From Marinilabiliales bacterium (GTDB lineage: Bacteria > Bacteroidota > Bacteroidia > Bacteroidales > ML635J-15), in NCBI GenBank assembly GCA_002869385.1, contig PKTB01000023.1:62001-126000 (forward strand): a DNA stretch of 64,000 nt. The letters are read 5' to 3'. The translations under genes and the position numbers were made by a program. Below the pieces are notes generated by a model that was not told where the DNA came from, ran no database searches, and worked only from the letters and a program-made list of their open reading frames with translations. Shown here in pieces: positions 29,926 through 38,033 of this stretch; positions within the stretch are counted from its first letter, which is position 1, and every line of letters starts with the position of its first letter.

Positions 29926-31614
29926 ATGAAAAATACAGTTTTTATTCTCATACTAAGTTTTATTTTATTGTCACTAAATCTGTTTTCACAAAACATTGAG
30001 ACAGGTGAAGATGCTCTTAAGTATCTTGCATCAGAAGAGTTGGAAGGTAGGTTTCCTGGAACAGATGGAGACAACAAATCTATTGCATATATAGAGGATG
30101 AGTTTCATTCGTATAGCCTTAGATCATTTGATTTTGGTTATGCACAGAATTTTGAAATAGTGACAGACATTGAAATAGGTGATAATACTAATGGTAGACT
30201 GAACGATATGATGTTACAGTTTGGTAACGATTTTATGCCACTAAGTTTTTCGGCGTCAAAATCAGTAACAGCTGATCTTATTTATGTCGAAAATATTGAA
30301 GCTTTAGGAGATTTTACTGAAAAAATAGCAATGGTTTACCTTACTAATGAAATGACAGATAAAATGTCATATCGTGATTTAGTTAAGCTCAGCATTAATA
30401 TTGCTGATGCAGGAGCTGAAGGTGTTGTAATAATTACTGAAGGAGATATGGGTGAGGATGATGAATTTTATCCGTTTAACTTTAGCAGAAGTGTTTCTTC
30501 AATAAGTATTCCTGTTATTCAGATATCTAAGAAGCTGATATTGACGACAGCACAATCCAATGGTTATGCAGCCGTTGATTTTGACATAGAGTGTTTTGAT
30601 TTCCTAAATATAAATGATGAGGTTCTTGAGTTGTCAGTGAATATTGAGATTGAAAGCATAACTAGTCGAACTTCTAATGTGCTTGGTTTTATTCCTAACG
30701 GAGATTCTAAAGATTGGATTGTAATTGGAGCTCATTACGACCACCTTGGATATGGTGGTCCTGGATCTGGTTCCAGAGCTCCTGAATTAAATGAAATACA
30801 TAATGGTGCTGATGATAATGCATCGGGAGTTGCAATGGTTTTAATGCTGGCAGAGTATTTTTCAAAGTATTCTCCGAATATTAATATGGCATTTGTGTTG
30901 TTTGGAGCAGAGGAAGAAGGACTTATTGGGAGCAAATATTTTGTGGAGAATCTACCACCTGAGATTGAAAATATTAAGCTTATGATTAATTACGATATGG
31001 TTGGTAGATTAGGTGATAATGGAATTTCTATTATAGGAGGAACAACAGCCGAAGAATTTGATTCTGTGTTAAATCAGTTTCAGACAGATGAACTAGTGTT
31101 AAAAATCGGTGGAGGAGGTTTTAGTGGGTCAGACCAGGCATCATTTTATTCTGAAAAGATTACCGTATTGTTTTTCAGTACCGGATTGCATGGTGACTAT
31201 CACACTCAAAAAGACGATATTGAATATATCAATTTTGATGGAATGTTAAAGATTGCAGAATTATCGGTAGGTATAATTAAAGAATTTGCTAAAGAAGACC
31301 TTCGATTGACATATAAGGCAACAGAGCAGAAAAATGAAGCCAGACATGGTGGAGAAATGAAAGTTAAGCTTGGAATTATGCCGGATATGACTTCGAGGGA
31401 TAGTAATGGTTTAGGCGTTGATGGAGTCACTCCGGGAGGTGTCGCCGATAAATCTGGTATTTTAAAAGGGGATAAAATCACTGCTCTTGATGGAAAACCT
31501 ATTAGCGGAATATATGAGTATATGCATTTGATGTCTGAATTTGAACCTGGGCAGGAGGTTGTCGCACATATTATCAGAAATGGAGAAAAAATAGAAATTA
31601 CCATAAAGTTTTAG
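29926..31614 (+). CDS. Secreted M28 metallopeptidase with PA and PDZ domains
   Basis: Secreted zinc aminopeptidase-like protein, 562 residues from the ATG at 29926 (the TTG at 29908 would add six residues and spoil the signal). Signal peptide 1-21 (LFSQN), PA-like insert about 110-215, M28 core with IGAHYDHLGYGG, GADDNASGVAM, FGAEEEGLIGS, MINYDMVGRLG and LHGDYHTQKDD supplying the two-zinc ligands, and a C-terminal PDZ domain (about 480-562, VTPGGVADKSGILKGDKI). The architecture is common in Bacteroidota peptidases that are periplasmic or surface-exposed. It has no T9SS domain. The next gene starts 2 bp later. Confidence 0.92.
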   Translation: MKNTVFILILSFILLSLNLFSQNIETGEDALKYLASEELEGRFPGTDGDNKSIAYIEDEFHSYSLRSFDFGYAQNFEIVTDIEIGDNTNGRLNDMMLQFGNDFMPLSFSASKSVTADLIYVENIEALGDFTEKIAMVYLTNEMTDKMSYRDLVKLSINIADAGAEGVVIITEGDMGEDDEFYPFNFSRSVSSISIPVIQISKKLILTTAQSNGYAAVDFDIECFDFLNINDEVLELSVNIEIESITSRTSNVLGFIPNGDSKDWIVIGAHYDHLGYGGPGSGSRAPELNEIHNGADDNASGVAMVLMLAEYFSKYSPNINMAFVLFGAEEEGLIGSKYFVENLPPEIENIKLMINYDMVGRLGDNGISIIGGTTAEEFDSVLNQFQTDELVLKIGGGGFSGSDQASFYSEKITVLFFSTGLHGDYHTQKDDIEYINFDGMLKIAELSVGIIKEFAKEDLRLTYKATEQKNEARHGGEMKVKLGIMPDMTSRDSNGLGVDGVTPGGVADKSGILKGDKITALDGKPISGIYEYMHLMSEFEPGQEVVAHIIRNGEKIEITIKF

Positions 31615-31616
31615 AC

Positions 31617-32429
31617 ATGAAAAAAGCACTTGTTTGGATTATTGCTGTTATTATAACTTTGGGAGCTTCATATTACCAAAGAATTAGTGGACCAACTTAT
31701 CCTATGAAGATTTCTGATATTACTGGCGATGCAAACTATTCGTCTAAATTAATCAGATCTTCAGAAACCGGAGAATATGCACATGTCATAATTGATGAAT
31801 CATCGGCATTTGATAAAGTATTATTGGTTTATTCAAAATATCCCGGAGAATTTAAAAATGATACAATTCATGTTAAGAATACTGGTGGGTTATGGGAAGC
31901 ATACTTGCCGGATCAACCACCTGCAGGTAAATTAAAGTATTACGTTGTGCTTTTTAGTAATGGAGAAGAAATATGGAGTAATAAAGATAATCCTGCAATT
32001 ATACGATTTAAAGACCCTGTTCCAATTGGTGTACTTATACCTCATGTATTAGCTATGCTTACAGCAATGCTATTTAGCATGGTAACTTTATTTATGATAA
32101 TTCTTAAAAAAGGAAATTACAAAAGGATGTCATATTTAACTGTCGCTGTGTTATTAGTAGGTGGGTTTATACTTGGACCTATAATGCAAAACTATGCTTT
32201 TGGTGAGTTCTGGACAGGTTGGCCAAACGTACATGATTTTACTGATAATAAGACTTTGATAGCCTTTTTAATTTGGGTAATAGCAATGATAATTAACTTT
32301 AAGAAGGATAGAAAATGGGCTATTATAGTAGCATCGGTTTCTATGCTTATAGTATTTTCAATTCCACATTCAATGGGTGGCTCAGAATATAATTATGAAG
32401 AAGGCGTTGTAGAGACTGGAAATAAGTAG
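31617..32429 (+). CDS. Multi-pass membrane protein with periplasmic beta domain, unknown function
   Basis: Unrecognised 270-residue protein. An N-terminal helix (residues 4-20) is followed by a beta-sandwich-like extracytoplasmic region (about 25-130; KVLLVYSKYPGEFKNDTIHV, LKYYVVLFSNGEEIW) and four hydrophobic helices (about 140-255). The helices include an isolated His/Asp motif (WPNVHDFTDNKT) between TM3 and TM4 that could coordinate an ion or cofactor, though nothing proves it. Translationally coupled to the M28 peptidase by a 2-bp gap. Confidence 0.6.
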   Translation: MKKALVWIIAVIITLGASYYQRISGPTYPMKISDITGDANYSSKLIRSSETGEYAHVIIDESSAFDKVLLVYSKYPGEFKNDTIHVKNTGGLWEAYLPDQPPAGKLKYYVVLFSNGEEIWSNKDNPAIIRFKDPVPIGVLIPHVLAMLTAMLFSMVTLFMIILKKGNYKRMSYLTVAVLLVGGFILGPIMQNYAFGEFWTGWPNVHDFTDNKTLIAFLIWVIAMIINFKKDRKWAIIVASVSMLIVFSIPHSMGGSEYNYEEGVVETGNK

Positions 32430-32875
32430 AAAAACCTGTATTTTTATATAGGAGATTTATAATTATTTTCCAAGTCCTTGAGAACAAAAAAAGTAGACAA
32501 AAACACTACAAGCATTTATATAAATAAAGCACATTATTTACTGATTTTGTATGGTTTATTACAACGAAATTAAAAAAATAAAAAAAAATCAGAAAAATAT
32601 TTTGGTTACAAATATTTATTACTATTTTTATGACTTGTAAAGTAAGGCACTAAGCAAGATGTGGAAAAGACATACTCAGTTTTTATAAAGTTTTTATTTA
32701 TAAAGCATTATAACGTGCGAAAACTGTATTTTGTATGTAAAAGTTAATAGTTGCTTAAAAGAAAATATTAAAAAAACAATAGCAATTCGATTTTTTTCTT
32801 CGGAAAAAAAGTGAAAACTTGCAGCGCTTTTACGACTATAAGATTTTAAGTAGAATTAAATAAAAATATTTTTAA
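32430..32875. other. dnaA upstream intergenic region (446 bp)
   Basis: Strongly AT-rich, with long A and T tracts. It holds one DnaA-box match, tgtggaaaa at 32660-32668 (complement ttttccaca, fitting TTWTNCACA), and a hairpin at 32791-32810. I found no cluster of DnaA boxes, so I do not call an origin. The single box is compatible with dnaA autoregulation. No ORF or RNA gene is visible. Confidence 0.5.
32791..32810 (+). promoter_or_regulatory. C(UUCG)G tetraloop hairpin in dnaA leader
   Basis: Eight-base stem tttttttc (32791-32798), loop ttcg (32799-32802), gaaaaaaa (32803-32810). The closing C-G pair around UUCG is the classical extra-stable tetraloop. It ends 65 bp before the dnaA ATG and has no T run after it, so it is not a standard terminator. 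It may stabilise the mRNA leader. Confidence 0.55.
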
Positions 32876-34303
32876 ATGGCGAAAAGGTGTGAAGAGATAT
32901 GGAATAAATGTTTACAAATCATAAAGGATAATGTTCCTAAGAATAGTTTCCGTACATGGTTTGAACCTATTGTTCCATTGGACATACAGGATAATGTGCT
33001 GACAATACAGGTACCTAGTACATTCTTCTATGAGTTCATCGAAGAGCAGTTTCTTGACTTGCTGAAAAAAACATTACACAAGGTTATTGGCCCTGATGCT
33101 AAATTGGAATACCACGTTGTAATGGAAAACAATTCTCACTCTGACAAACCTTATACCGTTAAAATTCCTGCAAGAGATAAAACACAGTTGGTAAACAGAC
33201 CTGTACAAATGCCACTGGATCTCGAAACAAACTCTATTGTAAACCCATTTATTATTCCTGGAATTAAGAAAGTACATGTGGATCCACATTTGAATCCTGA
33301 ATATACTTTTGATAATTTTGTTGAAGGTGAATGTAACAGACTTGCAAGATCTGCAGGTTATGCAGTTGCACAGAATCCTGGAGGAACAGCTTTTAACCCA
33401 TTATTTGTTTATGGTGGATCAGGTTTAGGGAAAACTCATCTTGCGCAAGCAATCGGAATCGAAGTTAAAAAACAGATGCCGGAAAAAGTCGTACTGTATG
33501 TTGATGCAAATAAATTCCTTACTCAGTACATGGAAGCGACACGTAACAATAACAGAAACGATTTCATCCATTTTTATCAGATGATTGATGTTTTGATTGT
33601 GGACGATGTACAGTATTTCGCTAAAAAAGAGGGAACTCAAGAAGTCTTTTTCCATATATTTAACCATTTGCATCAGCACGGTAAACAGCTTGTTTTAACT
33701 TCTGATAAACCACCGGTTGAACTTAACGGTATGGAGCAGAGACTATTGTAAAGATTTAAGTGGGGATTATCTGCAGACTTACAAGAACCTGACTTTGAAA
33801 CAAGAATTAAAATTCTTAAAAAGAAGACATATAAAGACGGTATTATTATTAAGGAAGAAATTCTTGAGTATATTGCCTCTCATATTACAAGTAATATTCG
33901 TGAACTTGAAGGAGCTCTGGTATCATTACTTGCACAATCAACTCTTAATAAGAAAGAAATTACAATGGAGTTGGCAAAAGATATGATAGACAAACTTGTT
34001 AAAAGTACACGTCGCGAAATCTCTATCGATTATATTCAAAAGGTTGTTTGTAATTATTTCTCAATGTCAGTTGAATTACTTAGCAGTAAAACACGTAAAC
34101 GAGAGATTGTACAAGCACGACAAATTGCAATGTTTTTTGCAAAAAGCATGACAAAAGCATCTCTTGCTTCAATTGGAGCCTCAATTGGAGGAAAAGACCA
34201 TGCAACTGTCTTGCATGCCTGCAAAACTGTCAATAACCTGATTGAGACTGATAAACGATTCAGATTAGATCTGGAAGAAATTGAAAAAAGACTTAAAATG
34301 TAA
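32876..34303 (+). CDS. dnaA: Chromosomal replication initiator DnaA with in-frame TAA
   Basis: Replication initiator DnaA, 475 residues when read across TAA at 33749-33751 (codon 292). N-terminal domain I (EEIWNKCLQIIKDNVPKNSFRTWFEP), AAA+ Walker A GGSGLGKTH (about 179-187), Walker B VLIVDDVQYFA (about 238-248), and domain IV with the DnaA-box-binding signature GGKDHATVLHACKTV (about 436-450). The stop falls in EQRLL-stop-RFKWGLSADLQ where homologues read RLxSRFxWG, so Ser TCA to TAA is the clear explanation. Upstream DNA has a DnaA-box match; a terminator follows 4 bp after the stop. An essential gene cannot be null, so either the sequence or translation must correct this. Confidence 0.95.
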
Positions 34304-34307
34304 TATC

Positions 34308-34331
34308 GGGGCTTAAATGCCCCTTTTTTTT
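34308..34331 (+). terminator. dnaA intrinsic terminator
   Basis: Stem ggggc (34308-34312) / gcccc (34319-34323) with loop ttaaat and a following run of eight T (34324-34331). It begins 4 bp after the dnaA stop and overlaps the first possible ATG (34317) of the next gene. Confidence 0.85.
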
Positions 34332-34334
34332 GAT

Positions 34335-35207
34335 ATGCTCTGGCTGATTTTAAGTATACTCTCTGCAACAGCAATATATGTAATCTTCAAATTTGTTGAT
34401 CAGTACAAAACACCATTAATTAATGTAATTGTAATAAACTATATTGTTGCTGCTACTTTGGGCTTTATTATTAATGGTAGCTTCCCAATTAATGATATTG
34501 TTCAATCCGAATGGATCTTTCCTGCACTTATTATAGGATTCTTTTTTATTGTTTTGTTTTTTGTAGTTGGTGTTTCATCTCAAAAAGCAGGAATATCAAT
34601 TACAACTGTAGCAAGTAAGATGTCGGTCGTTATACCCATGGTTTTTGCTATCATTGCTTATAACGAAAATGTTAATGTGCTAAAAATATTTGCAATTGCA
34701 TTAGCTGTTTTGGCTGTTGCAATGAGTGTATATGTTAAGCCAGAAAAGGATAGGAAGTCTGGTTTTATCGCCATGTTATTACCTTTGGCTTTGTTTATAT
34801 GTATGGGAGTAAATAACTCCTTACTTATATTTTCAAAGGAAAATTATGTGAATTCCCAAGTATCATCAATATTTACATCAACATGTTTTGGAATCTCTTT
34901 GATTTTTGGTGTTTTAATAGTTTTATTCAGACCTGCTTCATTAAAAGGCTTTGCAAAGGGGCGAACTTGGTTTTTTGGATTGACCTTAGGTGCTGTTAAT
35001 TTTGGTGCAGTATATTTTATTTTTCTTGCTATGAATTCGGGATTACTTGCTAATTCTGTTACATATGGAGTAGTTGATGTCGGGATTGTACTAGTTACAG
35101 TATTAATAGGAACCTTATTTTTTAGGGAGAAGTTATCAAAGCTAAATATTAGTGGTATTATTCTTTCCGTAATTACAATAATTTTACTTACAATTGCAGA
35201 CATGTAA
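34335..35207 (+). CDS. EamA/DMT-superfamily permease
   Basis: Inner-membrane permease of the drug/metabolite transporter superfamily, 290 residues from the ATG at 34335 (MLWLILSILSATAIYVIFKF). The earlier ATG at 34317 lies inside the dnaA terminator hairpin, so I reject it. About ten hydrophobic helices form two EamA repeats; typical wording includes ALIIGFFFIVLFFVVGVSSQKAG and the end GIILSVITIILLTIADM. Substrate unknown. Its stop codon is adjacent to, and overlaps, the start of the YigZ gene. Confidence 0.8.
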   Translation: MLWLILSILSATAIYVIFKFVDQYKTPLINVIVINYIVAATLGFIINGSFPINDIVQSEWIFPALIIGFFFIVLFFVVGVSSQKAGISITTVASKMSVVIPMVFAIIAYNENVNVLKIFAIALAVLAVAMSVYVKPEKDRKSGFIAMLLPLALFICMGVNNSLLIFSKENYVNSQVSSIFTSTCFGISLIFGVLIVLFRPASLKGFAKGRTWFFGLTLGAVNFGAVYFIFLAMNSGLLANSVTYGVVDVGIVLVTVLIGTLFFREKLSKLNISGIILSVITIILLTIADM

Positions 35208-35806
35208 TGGGAAACGACGTATTTAATACTATAGAAAAGGAATCTACCGGGTTTTACTCTGAAAAAGGGAGTAAATTTCATGCTTTTGCTTTTCATGTAA
35301 AGTCTGAAGAAGAAATTAAGGAAATTCAGCATTCATTGCGTAAAAAGTATTATGACGCAAGACATCATGTTTATGCTTTTGTCTTAGGAGCAGATAAAAA
35401 CACATATCGAGCAAGTGATGATGGGGAACCTGCAAACAGTTCAGGAATGCCTGTTTTAGGACAAATTCGTTCATTCGATTTGTCTAATGTATTGATAGTT
35501 GTAGTAAGGTATTTTGGTGGGACAAAACTTGGGGTTCCGGGATTAATAAATGCATATAAAACAGCAGCAAAAGATGCACTTGAAAATGCGAGGATTGTTG
35601 AGGAATTTGTTACAAGCAAAGGCTCTGTTCATTTCGCTTATGATGAAATGAACTATGTGATGAAAGTAATAAATGATTCTGGGGCTAAAATAGTAAAACA
35701 GGAGTTCTTAGCTGATTGTGAAATAGATTTTGAAATTAGAAACTCAGAGTTTCAAAGATTAATAGAGAGTTTAAAAAGAAACCATAAGATTAAAGTTGAA
35801 GAATAA
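35207..35806 (+). CDS. YigZ/IMPACT-family protein
   Basis: Protein of the UPF0029/IMPACT family (199 residues). N-terminal IMPACT domain with KGSKFHAFAFHVKSEEE, ARHHVYAFVLG, RASDDGEPANSSGMPVLGQI and VVVRYFGGTKLGVPGLINAY, all diagnostic of YigZ. The C-terminal DUF1949-like ferredoxin fold covers about 130-199. Family members bind RNA or translation factors, but the bacterial role is unsettled. It overlaps the end of the DMT permease gene by one base and the acyltransferase start by one base (TAATG). Confidence 0.93.
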   Translation: MGNDVFNTIEKESTGFYSEKGSKFHAFAFHVKSEEEIKEIQHSLRKKYYDARHHVYAFVLGADKNTYRASDDGEPANSSGMPVLGQIRSFDLSNVLIVVVRYFGGTKLGVPGLINAYKTAAKDALENARIVEEFVTSKGSVHFAYDEMNYVMKVINDSGAKIVKQEFLADCEIDFEIRNSEFQRLIESLKRNHKIKVEE

Positions 35807-36357
35807 TGTTTAAAGCATTTGCAAAAGCATATCTGAAATTAATGAGATGGAAATATAATGAATTTCCTGACGTACAAAAAGCTGTTGTTTTAATGGCTCC
35901 GCATACGAGTATGCGAGATTTCTTTTTAGGCAAAATGTATTTTGCTGTTAATGGTTTAAAACCGACAATCTTAATTAAAAAAGAGGCATTTTTCTGGCCT
36001 GTTGGGCCAATCTTTAAACGAATGGGAGGAGTCCCTGTTGACAGAGGTAGAAAAACAGGTTTGACACAACAGGCAATAGAGTCTTTTTATAAAGCAAAAG
36101 GAAATTTTTATTTGGTTATTACACCTGAAGGGACAAGAAGCAAAACAAAAAACTGGAAAAAGGGTTTTATCAGGATCGCTAAAGGTGCTGATGTTCCTGT
36201 TGTTATTGGTTTTCTTGATATGAGTAATCGTACAGCAGGAGTAAAGGGATTATTAGATATGAGTGGTACCGATGCTGAAATTATGGAAAGATTGAAGCGA
36301 AAATATATAGGTTGTCAGGGAATTCATAAAGACAAATTTACTACAGGATATGAGTAA
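35806..36357 (+). CDS. 1-acyl-glycerol-3-phosphate acyltransferase-like (PlsC family)
   Basis: Phospholipid acyltransferase-like protein, 183 residues. The catalytic HxxxxD motif is PHTSMRDFF (about residue 31-38), with later motifs GGVPVDRGRKTG (about 76) and TPEGTRSKTKNWKKGF (about 106). It is shorter than PlsC and lacks N-terminal membrane helices, fitting the compact 'glycerol acyltransferase' group common in Bacteroidota. The exact lipid substrate is unknown. It overlaps the nitrilase gene by 8 bp (36350-36357). Confidence 0.85.
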   Translation: MFKAFAKAYLKLMRWKYNEFPDVQKAVVLMAPHTSMRDFFLGKMYFAVNGLKPTILIKKEAFFWPVGPIFKRMGGVPVDRGRKTGLTQQAIESFYKAKGNFYLVITPEGTRSKTKNWKKGFIRIAKGADVPVVIGFLDMSNRTAGVKGLLDMSGTDAEIMERLKRKYIGCQGIHKDKFTTGYE

Positions 36358-37126
36358 ACTTAAAATTGCTGTATTGCAATATGATATTATTTGGGAAAAT
36401 GCATTAGCTAATCAGAAAAAGATTACAGATTTAATTAATAATGCAGAAAATGCAGACGTATATGTGTTACCTGAGATGTTTAATACTGGATTTTCAAACA
36501 ATGTTTCCGATTTTGCCGAGGAATACAATGGAGCGACAGTTTTGTTTATGAAAAACCTAGCAAAGTCTAAAAATACAGCAATTTGTGGTAGTATTATACT
36601 GTCCGATAAAGAAAAATACTATAATTCATTCTTATTTGTTAAACCGGATGGAGATATAATAAGATATGATAAACGCCATTTATTTAAAATGGGAGGAGAA
36701 GCAGATATGTTTACTTCCGGTAAAAATAGAGTGGTATATAGCTACAAAGGTGTCCGATTCCTTTTGCAGGTATGTTATGATTTGAGGTTTCCTGTGTGGA
36801 GTCGAAACAGAAATGATTATGATGTAATTATTTATATTGCAAACTGGCCTGCAAGCAGGAGATATATTTACGATACACTTCTTTCTGCCAGAGCTATTGA
36901 AAATCAAGCTTATGTTATTGCCGCTAATAGGATTGGAGAAGACGGTAATGGAATAAAGTATGATGGTGGTACATCTGTTTTTGATTTTAAAGGAACAAAG
37001 ATTTGCAATGCTAGTGATAATATAGAGTCCTTTATTTATTCAGATTTACATATTACAGACCTTAAAGATTTTAGAGATAAATTTCCGGCATGGCAGGATG
37101 CAGATGATTTTGATATTAAGCTATAA
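36350..37126 (+). CDS. Nitrilase-superfamily omega-amidase (YafV-like)
   Basis: Carbon-nitrogen hydrolase of 258 residues, most similar in motif wording to omega-amidases that hydrolyse alpha-ketoglutaramate or alpha-ketosuccinamate. The catalytic triad is visible: Glu in LPEMFNTGFS (about 43), Lys in YDKRHLFKMGGE (about 109) and Cys in LLQVCYDLRFPVWSR (about 143). FNTGFS and DLRFPVWSRN are characteristic of the YafV subgroup. Last gene of the DMT permease-YigZ-PlsC-amidase run, with overlapping starts and stops. Confidence 0.9.
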   Translation: MSKLKIAVLQYDIIWENALANQKKITDLINNAENADVYVLPEMFNTGFSNNVSDFAEEYNGATVLFMKNLAKSKNTAICGSIILSDKEKYYNSFLFVKPDGDIIRYDKRHLFKMGGEADMFTSGKNRVVYSYKGVRFLLQVCYDLRFPVWSRNRNDYDVIIYIANWPASRRYIYDTLLSARAIENQAYVIAANRIGEDGNGIKYDGGTSVFDFKGTKICNASDNIESFIYSDLHITDLKDFRDKFPAWQDADDFDIKL

Positions 37127-37225
37127 TTTTACTACAACTATTCTATCATTTTTACGTTATATTATCTAATGGATGTCTTTGGTATTATTATTGGGGGCAG
37201 TATATTTAACTAATATTTGATTCTT

Positions 37226-37912
37226 ATGAGAAAAATTTCGATATTTCTTCTGGTTTTATTTTCAATAAGCACTTTTAACATGTTTGCTCAGGACAAAGGA
37301 GCAGAAATTGAAGGAAAAATAACAGACTTTCATAACAATATAAAGGTTGGTGAGACAATTATCTTTGAAAACACAAATTCTGGCAAGCAATTTAATGTTG
37401 TTAGTGATGATCAAGGGAAATTTTCTGTTGAATTACCTTACGAACAAAAATATGTAATAAAAATTAAAGGATTTAACGAAGAAAAATACTATACCGAGTT
37501 TGAAATACCGGCACTTCAACCAAATCAAACAGGGCTATATTTTAATATAGATATTCAAATAGAAATGCCAAAGCTTTTTACTCTGGATAATGTGTACTTT
37601 GACACCGGGAAAGCAACACTTAAACCTGAATCATTTAAAGAACTCGACGAATTATTTGAGTACCTTTCTCTTAAAAAAACCACAGTTGTCGAAATTGCCG
37701 GACATACTGATGATGTTGGAACAGATGAATCAAACTTAAAGCTTTCGCAGGATAGAGCCGAATCTGTTAGGAATTACCTCATTAAAAAAGGAATTTCTGC
37801 TAATCGTATACAGGCAAAAGGCTATGGCGAAACTTCTCCAATTGCTCCTAATGATAGTGATGAAGGACGCGCTAAAAACCGTAGTACAGAGGTTAGGTTA
37901 GTTAGTGAGTAA
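37226..37912 (+). CDS. OmpA-family outer-membrane protein with carboxypeptidase-regulatory-like domain
   Basis: Secreted protein of 228 residues from the ATG at 37226. Signal peptide 1-20 (MFAQD), a carboxypeptidase-regulatory-like beta domain (about 25-95, GKITDFHNNIKVGETIIFEN), and a C-terminal OmpA peptidoglycan-binding domain (about 115-228) with LDNVYFDTGKATLKPES, VEIAGHTDDVGTDESN and SQDRAESVRNYLI. Domain order is typical of Bacteroidota OmpA proteins related to gliding/T9SS periplasmic components. Probably outer-membrane or periplasmic and peptidoglycan-anchored. Confidence 0.9.
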   Translation: MRKISIFLLVLFSISTFNMFAQDKGAEIEGKITDFHNNIKVGETIIFENTNSGKQFNVVSDDQGKFSVELPYEQKYVIKIKGFNEEKYYTEFEIPALQPNQTGLYFNIDIQIEMPKLFTLDNVYFDTGKATLKPESFKELDELFEYLSLKKTTVVEIAGHTDDVGTDESNLKLSQDRAESVRNYLIKKGISANRIQAKGYGETSPIAPNDSDEGRAKNRSTEVRLVSE

Positions 37913-37979
37913 TCTAATAATATGCATTAGCTTGCGAAAACTATTACATTAACAAAATAGCCAAGTTATTAACAAAGTG

Positions 37980-38010
37980 TTGTTAATTATAAAGTGCAGT
38001 ATTATCTTTA
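37980..38010 (+). promoter_or_regulatory. Candidate promoter of the giant adhesin gene
   Basis: TTG (37980-37982), 20-bp spacer, TATCTTTA (38003-38010) matching seven of eight positions of TAnnTTTG. It lies 23 bp before the chosen start at 38034. Confidence 0.45.
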
Positions 38011-38033
38011 TAATGTACTTTAATTTAATAATC

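Noticed and set aside
32430..32875. Chromosomal origin (oriC) upstream of dnaA
   Set aside because: Only one DnaA-box match was found and there is no cluster or clear unwinding element. Many Bacteroidota do not have the origin next to dnaA.
34317..34335. ATG at 34317 as the start of the DMT permease
   Set aside because: It lies inside the dnaA terminator hairpin; the ATG at 34335 gives a typical helix start.
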